DNA from: Bradysia coprophila
Taxonomy: Eukaryota; Arthropoda; Insecta; Diptera; Sciaridae
Direction: 5' to 3'
DNA length: 64,000 nucleotides
Assembly: GCF_014529535.1 (NCBI RefSeq)
Contig: NC_050738.1
Coordinates: forward strand, 12,850,062-12,914,061
Shown: one piece after another, positions 46,260 to 56,502 of the stretch
Numbering within the stretch: position 1 is the first letter of the stretch
Layout: every line of letters starts with the position of its first letter
The notes under the pieces: model-generated
Seen by the model: only the letters and a program-made list of their open reading frames with translations
The model's database searches: none
What the model was told of the DNA's origin: nothing
Position numbers and translations under genes: made by a program

Positions 46260-46439
46260 AAACTTGATATTTTTTTTACTTTTCCTCAACCCACGGGCAC
46301 TCTCCACGTAATAATAAATGCAAATTAAGTTGGAAATGTAACGTTGTAAGTCTCCACCCATACATTTCTAACTAAAACAAAATTCCTTTATTTATGTTGT
46401 GTGGTTTCGTCTCATTTCAGTTTTAAAGCCAAAAAAACA

Positions 46440-46530
46440 TTTGATGTTGACACCGAGCGAATTATCGATAATTTGGTCGAAAATGAACAATCAGATACCA
46501 GGTGTAGGATTGGGTGTAGTGCGAAATGCG
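46440..46530 (+). pseudogene. Decayed duplicate of exon 1 of the beta-lactamase-like gene
   Basis: The segment aligns to codons from Phe20 to about Gly53 of the intact gene downstream. It reads FDVDTERIIDNLVENE, then, in another frame, NNQIPGVGLGVVRNA; the intact copy has FDAETERSIDNFVENV and NNEIPGVGLSVVRNG. An 11-nt net deletion between the two parts shifts the frame. No signal-peptide part and no SxxK part are present, so it cannot encode an enzyme. It is a relic of a local duplication. Confidence 0.8.
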
Positions 46531-46801
46531 CTAAGTGCAAGTATGAATTTGCTGTTTGTTCGATTGATTATGAGTACTAATTAACCACCTATACGAGTAA
46601 ATAATTAAATAAATCTTTAAACAAAACCAAATTTGTCATATCAGTATCGAAACATTGGTATCATTAATCTCGGCTTAATCAGAGATTAGATTTAGAAACA
46701 AAGACAATTTCGACGCAAAACTGCCTGTTGATCCAATGCAATTTACTTTTAGTTTAAATCCAATTTTAAATCCATGAAGACGTGCGACCGTTCGGTGAAC
46801 A

Positions 46802-48739
46802 ATGAATTTTTCAATTTTCACTCTAATTTCCATCTATTTGATCGCGTCGAATTTCGCGTTCGACGCTGAAACGGAACGATCTATTGATAATTTTGTCGAA
46901 AATGTGTTCATGCGAAACAACGAGATACCAGGCGTAGGATTATCCGTAGTGCGAAATGGGACAGTTCTAATTTCGAAAGGATACGGAATGAGGAACATTA
47001 CCGCTGGCCTTACGGTCGACCAAAATACATTGTTTGCGATCGGTTCGACAACCAAGGTAATCGAAAGTTAACTCTATTTACCACAAAACTGTACCCGAAA
47101 TTTCCGGCTGCAAATTCGCAGAGCTTTACGGCTGTTCTGGTTGTTAAAACATTGAATGAACTATATCCTGAACGAGGCGCTGCGGTGCTAGACACCCCCA
47201 TTGCAAAATTGATTCCACCCACCGTCAATTTCACATTAAGCGACCGGTATAGAGCCGAACAAACGACTTTCAGAGACATTCTAGCTCATCGTACATGTTT
47301 ATTAAATGGAGGAATAGATCTGCTCTTTGGCACTATGACCGCTGAGGAATACGCGTTGTAAGAATTAAGAATTTACAATTAGAATTGTGGCTGTTTTAAA
47401 GAGGCAACCCATTACTCGTAGTCGTTCCAGGTATATTCCACAAGTGTGTGAATTCAGAAATGGTTATCATTACAACAATAACATGGTTGCACTTGCTGGA
47501 GAACTCATAGCAGCGATTGCAGGAACAACACTACGAAATATGGTAAGCAGGTCACTATAATGGAACTGCAATCTCTTCGTCTATACGAGCTGAATTTGGA
47601 TTCAAATACAAAATTTTCTTGCGAATCCTTCATTTAGACACTTTCACTTGCAAGAGACATTGGCATGGAAAACACTACCTGCATTGACTTTGATGGAGTC
47701 TATGAATCACTTCCCGATATGTCTCAGCCATATATACTCAGGAATGGAACCCTTGTCGAATTTGATATTTTCCAACTTCGAAGAATTCACGTGGGTCTGG
47801 GAACTGGAGGCATTTTGTCCACGGCCAATGACATGGCTAAGTACATGGAATTTCATTTGAGTCAAGGACGTGTGGGTAATAGACAAATTGTGCCAACGGT
47901 TGGTTAAACTTGCGTTCGGTCGTAGCAGTTAAGGCAATTTATTTTTAAATCGATTTTAGAATGTGATGAATTGGTTGTACACTATATCGAACGGATTCGA
48001 TTTTCGAGGCAGTAGGAGAGACGATGCTGATTCAAGCGTTTACGGTGATTTGGGAACAGCTCAGGGATTTTTTTCAGCTTTATATGATGGATGGAGTGTT
48101 ATTCATCGTGAGTTAGTCAATCTACTAGTTGAGAGTCCATGCAAATTTTGACCTTTTTCTGAAGATGGCGGATACTGGCCTCCATACGTTTGCGATATGT
48201 GTCTCTTTCCCGCAACAAAAATTGGAATTTTTATTTGTTCTAATGGTCCGGGATTACTTATGAACTATCCTTCACACGAAATTACATCTGTGAACATCTT
48301 CGAACTGATACGAGGAACAAATCGATCGTTGGAGGAAATTGAATCCAAAAACAGGAAATTTGACAATCACTTTATCGAAGAACATCTCTTCGATGGTCAC
48401 AAAGCAAACAGAGTCTCAACAGTTTTACATTACAGCCGAATAAGGAATAAAGTTGAACTAAATGCTCTGCAATTATACTTTAGCGAGTGGGCACACGGGC
48501 GATTGCAACAAGTTCCCGGATCCAATACTAATTTCAGTGTACATTGGGACACTACGATCATGGACTATTTTTATTCAGGTTTGAGGGCACCGCTAAACTT
48601 TTGGATTGATTTTGGAATTGTTGACTCGGTGTTGCTACGAGTGGACTTTAACAACTTAGAATTTCAGTTCGTCAAAAATGCAACTCTAGATACATTTCCA
48701 GCTATTCCTTGGAGTCCGTCAAGCTGTGGACCTGAATAA
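46802..48739 (+). CDS. Secreted beta-lactamase-like serine hydrolase (class C/PBP4-like)
   Basis: Member of the serine beta-lactamase-related family, which includes LACTB and esterases of the class C fold; natural substrate unknown. Exons 46802-47056, 47122-47357, 47431-47542, 47638-47898, 47960-48107, 48165-48739; introns 57-95 bp; 528 aa. An N-terminal hydrophobic signal (MNFSIFTLISIYLIASNFAF) suggests secretion. The catalytic signature is complete: Ser82-x-x-Lys85 (GSTTKSFTA, split by intron 1), Tyr178-x-Asn180 (YHYNNNMVALAG) and His338-Gly-Gly (VIHHGGYW), the KTG-box equivalent. The GTGGILSTANDMAKYM helix is typical. The usual HRTG turn reads HRTC. After about residue 350 there is an unassigned C-terminal extension. 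Several potential N-glycosylation sites (NIT, NTT, NGT, NFS) fit secretion. Intron-rich structure and codon use match neighbours, so no sign of recent transfer. The donor after exon 4 (ACG then GTTGGT) is weak. Confidence 0.9.
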
Positions 48740-48745
48740 CTTTTA

Positions 48746-48751
48746 AATAAA
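48746..48751 (+). terminator. Polyadenylation signal of the beta-lactamase-like gene
   Basis: AATAAA, 6 nt past the stop codon; an unusually short 3' untranslated region if used. Confidence 0.5.
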
Positions 48752-51174
48752 TGAAAAGAGAAATTTTGAAGTGTTTTGAGTAGACCGTCAGATTTTTCGA
48801 CGCTAAATACAAAGACGGTAACACTAACGCTAATCGCTAAATGTTTGAATGGTGGACTGTCATCTAAAAAATAACATGCATTGTGGACAAAACCTATTTA
48901 ACTTCTTTATACTCAATGAAAAGTATAACCTGAAGTGAATCATAGGAAAACGACTTTCCCTGAAATGCCTATAAAGAAAAGCTAAAACCTCAATGCCTAA
49001 ACTCGTCAAAGCACTTTTTATGGTTGACGTTAAGTGAGCTATCTACCTGTCTTCCCTAAAGGCTACCGTTTCAGCCCGCTAGTCCATCGTCAGGGACGTA
49101 GAAGAGTGCTGATCGTAAAAACCATATGCGTTCTACCATAGCACTAAACAGATTTTTTGAATGGTCCTTTGGCCCTTCATTTTTGAAAAATGCTACTGCG
49201 TTCCAATTAATTTACTTAAAAATAAGAGAAATTTGAACTACTGCGTCGAGAAGGCCCCTCTTGAAAATTCTGGCTCTAGCTCTTTGTTCAGTGCTATGGT
49301 TCTACGGTTATCGGGAGGGCTCGCTCGCTAAAAACACCACTAATACACCGGGAAAAGTTCACCGGACTTATATCTGCTGTGCGATAAGACTTTCAAATCA
49401 TGACGTAATCAATCAGTAAAAAAAATGAATTTTCAAGGTCATATCGCACAGCAGATATAAGTCCGATCGAATTGATTTGAATTGTATGGTTTTTTTGGAA
49501 ATGAATACTTTTTAATTGATTGTATATGAGTTTCGCATATAAATTACACTTCAGAGAAGCGTAGAGTCAGTAAACTTTGATGCTGTCCTTCAACTTACAG
49601 TTCGTGACTTTTAAATATGTGAGACATATCGTTTCAGCTGATCCACTTATACAAACAAAAGGGTTTATACTGGTGAAATAGTTGAAAGTACGCGCGTGGT
49701 ACTGATGAACCGGTAAAAATGTAAGAACATTTTTGTTTAAATGAATGTAACAGAAGACGGTTAAAAATGTTAAATAAAAAATAGATTTGGTGTAGCAGTT
49801 TGCCCAGCCCGAGAAAGGTCAGCAGAAATTGCTCAGAGTCTTTTATGTTGAGGCAACGCCATCTATTATCATCTCTCTGCATTTTTAATAAGAAAACTTG
49901 AATTTTACCAGAAGTTTGTATGGTAATATCGACATAAGTTACCAAAGTTTTTGCCATAACTGCCCCAGCTATTAACATAACCTCCTCCTATAAGACCTTT
50001 GATTGTATCTAGTGTCATATCAAAGTCACTAAACATTTTTTACATGAAGTTAGTCAAATCGCTAGCTCAACAGAAGCTCAAATAATTTTCCCAAATCGTT
50101 TACGAAAGATCTTCTACGTCTTCCAACAATCAATTTATCATTTCAAAAACTGATTTCGAAAAGACCATTTAAACAATGTAAGTTGAAGTACAGAATTTCT
50201 AATTTTAGCTGGTATTTGAATGTTACCCGTTGAAATCTGGCGTCAAAAATATCGCACGACACATATATGGGTTCTAAGCGACGTTGGAACATGTTGCTTC
50301 TCTAATGATAGAATGAGGCAACAGGAATTTGTTATTTCAATTAAAACAATATTTTAAAGAAAACCAATTATATTAAGCCATCCAATGTTTCTGTAACAAA
50401 AATGTACAGAAATCATTTGTTATGCCAGGTCTAACTTAAACTTTTGAACTTTTAAAAGATAAATTACCGAACAACTTGTATGAGCGAAGAGCAGAAGAAA
50501 AAAAAACTTTTCGAATTGTTCTTTTTAGTCGGAGAACTTTTATCACAATATTACAAAATCAATAATTGGATGACAAAGACAAACTGAACAAGTGTTTATA
50601 AGGTCGTATCAGTTGAAGTGAAAACGTTGATTTTAAGTGGTTGTTTGAAGTGGTTTGTTATATCGTTGTAAAATTTGATATGTACACACCACATATTCCA
50701 GCATTCAATACGTAGGTCCGGAACGAACCAAATATTTTATGTAATTAACTCTATTCGACAGTCGGTTGGCATGTGTATGGTTTATTATATTGATAAGTTA
50801 ATTACATATTCTGTATACCGTAATCAGAAAATTATAACTTAAAACTTGAAACTTCGCTACTGAATTCGTAACATGATATATTTCCCTTTGTAAATGGCCT
50901 TATTTGTTCAACAATTTATTCGTCTTCAAATTTAATAGAAAATAATAAACTTCAAATGAAATTATATGGCTTCCCGTGCAGATTATTTAAAAGCTTATAA
51001 AGGTAATTCAATAAAAACAAACTGACTACACTAACTTATTCCATTACGAAGTCATATAATACAGTAACCAACAAAATCAATCGGTATAATTTCGATTTCA
51101 ATACATTTTTGGCCACAAAGATGTTCACAAATTAGTCGATTAATTTCGATTTTAATTTATTCAATAATTTAGAA
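48752..51174. other. Intergenic, no gene seen
   Basis: No coding region recognised. It holds the hairpin element 49363-49465; otherwise AT-rich and featureless. Confidence 0.45.
49363..49465. mobile_element. Short MITE, 24-bp perfect inverted ends
   Basis: CGGACTTATATCTGCTGTGC then GAT on the left pairs exactly with the right end. About 103 bp in total. Target duplication not clear. Confidence 0.7.
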
Positions 51175-51182
51175 CAAAAAGG

Positions 51183-51466
51183 CAAGGGGGTAATCACTAG
51201 TAAATCAGTAAATCAAGTAAATCACGGTAAATCACAAAAAATTTTGAAAAATTTTTGAAAAATTTTTAATTGTCACTGGATTACATTTCAAAGTATCGTG
51301 GCCGTAAACATATAGGATAAATTTCATGAACTAATACAAATTGAAGTAAATAGATTCAAATTTAGTAGAAACTTCATTTTTGATTTACTTGATTTACTGT
51401 GATTTACTGTGATTTACCGTGATTTACCGTGATTTACTGAGCTAGTAAATCAGTGATTACCCCTCG
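51183..51466. mobile_element. hAT-like MITE with GTAAATCAC minisatellite
   Basis: The ends CAAGGGGGTAATCACT and the inverse of AGTGATTACCCCTCG are flanked by a perfect 8-bp duplication CAAAAAGG (51175-51182 and 51467-51474). Immediately inside each end are tandem 9-10-bp units, GTAAATCACG on the left and the inverse on the right, so the inverted repeat and the minisatellite are continuous. 284 bp. Terminal bases C(A/G)AGGGG resemble those of the ATTAAATGG elements. Confidence 0.88.
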
Positions 51467-51474
51467 CAAAAAGG

Positions 51475-54400
51475 AAGATCCTTATACTAATGTTCTGCGC
51501 GAAAAACAAAATATAGCAAATTCACAAATTAATTAAACGACATATATAAAAAAGAAAAAGTCGTATCAACAAAAACGAACTATAGAGACGGAAAGTAAGA
51601 CGCTAGAGTTTGGTTACAGTAGATAGTAGATAGGCGATACGAAAATATTAAAAATTCAAATATATCCTGAAAGACAAGGTTTGTCGAAAATCCTTTTTTC
51701 ATTGAAAGCCAAGTACCAATATTTCGCGGAAAAACATTTTTTTCGAGCGAAACTTTGAGGTAAACCTCACACAGACAGTTCGAAACCGATTTGATCAAGC
51801 TTTTTAGAAAGCCTGTATTTTGAGACATAGACCAGGACTTTCACACTTCCTAGAAGTCAGATTTTCCGATATTATTCATAACTTTCCTTCTGCTAAATAG
51901 TGACAGGAAATTAATATTTTCTGAGTAGATTTGTAGAACAACCTAGAATCAACATTTTAAAATTGTATCCTGGTCACAAAAATAGCTCTGGATGCTGTGG
52001 ATGACCGTCAACAGCAGTATTTTATTTATATAACACAGCATTATGATCGATATTGCACCAAAATGGCATTAATTCGATGTTTCAAAGCCGAAAAACATTT
52101 TTTTATGATGATAACCAACAGCACAATATACAATTCATTGGTGTGACACCTCTTCCTGGCGTTCTTCCCAGATGTACCTAAGGACTTTACGCATTTTTTA
52201 TCGGAGTTTTTAGATTCTTTGCTGGCACTATGTCATTCTTGAGATAAGTAGAGCTCAGTTCCTCACAATTTATCACTCCTCATTGGTCCACTCAGTTTTG
52301 GGTCGTATATCTTGACCTAGAAATATGAACTTCACAGTAATTTCTTCGGGGTTCATCTGAAGGGGTTGAGGCTTCATTTAAGATTTTAGCGACGTTTGAG
52401 GTAGTGGAATTCCACAATTATAAAGTTTTCTATGTAACCAGCTTAGTTGCGAAATACTGGAATTTCCTCTGACTACTGAGATTTCTAGGACTCAAAAGTT
52501 GATGGACCAATAATAATCGTGTTCCACGAAATACCATTGATCAGGCTTCCAAGAAAAAAAAAGAATTTTCGAAAAGTGTTGTCTTATTCAGGAGATAGTT
52601 TAATTTTTTCTTAAAAACCGCTTTTACGGCCGGAAAAGCTATTTTCCATTTAAACAAAACAAAAATAAAAAAAAAAGCGATGGAAGCTGAATTGGGCTGA
52701 CGGCACCCAGAAAAAACGCTGGACCGGATTCCGGAACTCGCCTCCAGACTCATGAGTTGAAAAAAGATGTTTAAAAGTTTAAGGGAATTTATTGTGTTCA
52801 ACTAAGTCAAAACATCTAGCAACGTTTCCCTTACATTGCACATGTCATTGCCATTATCGGAACAATACTGTTCGATAATCCGAATGAAATCTAACAGTCC
52901 GTAACTATTACTTTATGAGTAAGTTTCCTGTAAAATTTAAAAGTTTTTTTGTGTATAACTGTTGTAACAATGTTTTAAATGAATAGGAAAAAGAGAAACA
53001 GCAACAGCACAACTTTAATTGAATTATTTATAACGATTTCTTTTGTTGAAAGATGTATTTTATTTCTGACATTTTTATAAATAATTTTCCAATAAAATTC
53101 GAAATATTAAATTCTTTTGTATCCAATAGATGTATCATTTTCGAAAGGCAACGAATGAATAAGACGTTGAGACGAAGCGGAGGAAAGAAATTGAAAGAGC
53201 GCCTGTCAATATTTCACAAAACTTTATAAATAAGTAATTATATCGTAAATGTTCATTACATTTTCTTATACCCACGTCCAATGGAATAACTTTTCGAGCA
53301 ATCATTTGAAAGCGTATCATTTATTATTATTTTTTCCAGACAATAAATTTTTTATAACATTTCGTACCAAGAGTATGAAGTAATTTTCTATTTCTCTTAC
53401 TCAATACATTGCTTGCACTATTCTGAATGACTCGAAACGTGTGTATAGATAATGGTATATACGTGAATTATATCGATGCATGCGGGAAATGGAAAATGTA
53501 ATAAAGCATTTATTTGAAAAATTCAGATTATTATGAACGTGATTCAATGTTACACATAATTCTGTTCGGTTTCCGTTAAACTTTCCAATAAATCAGCTTA
53601 ATATTCAAAGTTTTAAATTGTGTAGTACTTTTTACTTGAACAAGTTCCTAAATTTCAATCTTTAAACTTGTGCAATTCTGTTAAAAAAAACAATTTTTCG
53701 TTTTTTTTTCTATTCTCGTCGAATGTTTAAATTCAACTTTCAGCGTGAATAAACAAAAATTATATTTCGAAAAAGGGAAACGAAAAATGGCCTCGTCTAC
53801 TCTTTTCTTTTTAACATTTCTGTACAGATTCAAAGGATTTTTTTTCTCATCATAATTGGCAATAGCACCCAGAAGTCGTGATTCTTCCAAGTGAACATCT
53901 GCTTTTTTGGGTTAAAATTTAAACTTTTTTTTTTGAAGCATAGAGTGAATAATAATCGTATGTATTTACCCCATTCTCATTCCCGCAGGCACACTTGGTA
54001 CATATACAATTTGGAAAAAATATTTTTTTTTTTCGTTTATAAGCTATGCCATATCGTCACATTGATACTCGGTGATAGTATAAATGAATTTTTTACATTG
54101 ATTTCATGTGGGAGTTTTGTATAAATATGTATATGCTGTGCTCTCTCACTGGGACTTTATTTGTGTATTCATACACATCCACTTTAGGTGGATTTAAACA
54201 AAACAAAACAAAAAAATAAAAAAATAACAGACAAATCGAAAAACAACTCAAATAAAAAAAAGTTTTATTTTCACATATTCGCTCGTAAACAAACCCCAAA
54301 AACTAAATAACGGGAATAAACATGTAAGCGCCACACCACATACGTATCTATCTATATAAACTTTTTCACGTGTGCACACATATTTACGAAAATAACACAG

Positions 54401-54849
54401 CAAATCTTTTATGACTGAAAAAATATTTGATTTAAAAGGTTTTCGTGGTATAATCGTAATATTGGGGTAGGTTAATCAAGTATTATATACACCTATCTAT
54501 AGACACATATATGTTGAACGAACATGTTTTCTCAGTTCGAGGGGACGGAATGTGATATAAATTTTCAACAAGTTTTCGGTTGAAGATCTTTTACGAAAGA
54601 ATCTGAGTAGTTTCAATTTAATGTAATGAATTTCGATAAAGAACATGGAAAGGGTAATTCCTTAACTCTGCATGGGATCACGTCATATTGTTTTCTCTGT
54701 ATAAAATGGGAGCAATTTTTCTTTTCTTTTGTTGTTCGATAACGGGAAAACGTGGGAAAAATACTTTAAGGTGCCAGGCAGAACACTATATTGTTTTTCC
54801 TTTTTAAGGAATTCCCAAAAAGCCTTTACGTTACCACAAAAATAAATAG
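51475..54849. other. Intergenic, no gene seen
   Basis: AT-rich. The short open frames have no domain. No repeats of note. Confidence 0.45.
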
Positions 54850-54990
54850 TGAAATATCGAAAACGTCATCTTATATAGCAAAATGTATGTTAAATAAAAA
54901 GTGACAGAATTCGTTTCAATCTGTTGATATATCAAATAAAGTTATAGATTCGATAAGTAAACTAATACGCCTGCCGTTTGTGATAAGTTA
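54850..54990 (+). repeat. Dispersed repeat family, copy 7
   Basis: GTCATCTTATATAGCAAAAT, GTATGTTAAATAAAAAGTGA, ATATCAAATAAAGTTATAGA and TACGCCTGCCGTTTGTGATA. This copy shows the 3' part of the family uninterrupted. Confidence 0.6.
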
Positions 54991-55059
54991 AATAAAAAAA
55001 ACTTTTCAAACCAATATTAGAGACGTAAATCTGGTATGGGTCGTGTGTGTATAACGAAA

Positions 55060-55283
55060 AAACTAGGTCCGACCTTATGGGTGGGCCAGATTCCTTGAAG
55101 TTATCAAAAGTCATTTAAACATTAACTTATTTTAACTATTAAATTCCATTCTCTAAATAAAATGACGCTGCAATGAGTTCAAAACGACTTAAAAAAACAG
55201 TAAAATCAAATGTATAAGAACTTTATACCTCATTCAAAATCACCATTAAGTCAAGGGAACTGGCCCACCCGAGACCTAATTAC
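55060..55283. mobile_element. MITE with GGTGGGCCAG ends
   Basis: ACTAGGTCCGACCTTATGGG then TGGGCCAG on the left pairs with CTGGCCCACCCGAGACCTA on the right. Its right end resembles that of the nested element at 41745. No clear duplication. Confidence 0.6.
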
Positions 55284-55524
55284 AAAAGTCGGGTAAAGTT
55301 TCGAAAAACAATGCCTGCTGCAGTTAATCATCAATCGAACCTCAATTTACCCCTCAGAATTTTTATTCCACGTCGATTCAAGTAAAATTTTTGAAAATCA
55401 GTTCAGAATTACTCAAATTATGTTACCATCAAGCGTTACAGACATTTCAGTATTTTCCGTTTGTTGTATTTATTCCCTTGACTGTAAAGTCAATTGTCTT
55501 ACATCATAAAATAGGTCTTGAAGT

Positions 55525-55737
55525 CAGGGACTATTTTTGAGAAATTCTTTGAGAAATTTTGAGAAATTTGAGAAATTCTTGAGAAATTCTTTGAGAAATC
55601 TTTGAGAAATTTTTGAGAAATTTTTTATATTTTTGAGAAATTTGAGAATTTTGAGAAATTTTTGAGAAATTCTTTGAGAAATAATTGAGAAATAATTGAG
55701 AAATTTTGAGAAATTCGATTTCTCAAAATAGTCCCTG
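55525..55737. mobile_element. hAT-like MITE filled by TTTGAGAAAT minisatellite
   Basis: The ends CAGGGACTATTTTTGAGAAA and its inverse are flanked by a perfect 8-bp duplication CTTGAAGT (55517-55524 and 55738-55745). Nearly the whole 213-bp interior is a tandem array of about 10-bp units (TTTGAGAAAT and variants). The terminal CAGGGAC is a typical hAT end. Confidence 0.9.
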
Positions 55738-55799
55738 CTTGAAGTTCACTATGATCGGTTTTAAAATACGGTCATTTCGTGAAGTAATCATATTTTATC

Positions 55800-56308
55800 C
55801 GAGGGGTAACTCACTTCTAGATTAAATGGATTAAATGGATTAAATGGTATTAAATGGATTAAATGGATTAAATGGATTAAATGGATTTAATGGATTAAAT
55901 GGAATAAAAATTGGATTAAATGGATTAAATAGGAAAAAAGTTCATTTTACCAAATACTGTAAAAGTCTTAAAAATTGTTGATTTTGATCGAACCACGTAC
56001 TACAACTCATACTACAATGTTAAAAAGCGAAAAAATCCACTTTTAGGAGTTTTTGGTGTAAAGTGTATTAAATGGATTAAATGGATTAAATAAATTTAAT
56101 ACCATTTTTCACAAAAAAATTTTTCCTATACCTCACGAGTACTTAAACGAGCTGGGGATCGTGCAAATCTATTTTTCGCAATTACTTTACAAATTTTTCA
56201 GGTCGGTAGCCTAATTATTTCGGTAAAACTAAAAAAATTTTTTTGGATTAAATGGATTAAATGGATTAAATGGATTAAATGGATTAAATGGAAGTGCGTC
56301 ACCCCTCG
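55800..56308. mobile_element. hAT-like MITE with ATTAAATGG minisatellite (copy A)
   Basis: The ends CGAGGGGTAACTCACTTCTA and the inverse of GGAAGTGCGTCACCCCTCG are flanked by a perfect 8-bp duplication ATTTTATC (55792-55799 and 56309-56316). Arrays of the 9-bp unit ATTAAATGG lie at both ends and in the middle, separated by unique segments shared with the copy at 40821-41950. 509 bp, no coding capacity. Confidence 0.9.
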
Positions 56309-56387
56309 ATTTTATCTGTCGAGAACAGAAACAAAAACTCCCTAGAGGGATAAGCTCGAGATTATCGTTCTAGACAGATAATATATA

Positions 56388-56502
56388 TTATGCACCTGTT
56401 GCCAAAATTGGTATTTTGACGTGTAGGACATTATTGCCCTAGCCGAAGGCGTGGGCCATAATGCCTACACGTCAAAATAACAGTTTGGCAATAGATGCAT
56501 AA
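56388..56502. mobile_element. Short MITE/hairpin
   Basis: TTATGCACCTGTTGCCAAAA ... ATTTTGACGTGTAGG pairs with CCTACACGTCAAAAT ... TTTGGCAATAGATGCATAA. About 115 bp; the central loop contains GCCCTAGCCGAAGGCGTGGGC. Confidence 0.7.

Noticed and set aside
55525..56308. Tandem arrays considered as CRISPR-like
   Set aside because: Units are 9-10 bp without unique spacers, and the elements have transposon ends and target duplications in a eukaryotic genome.
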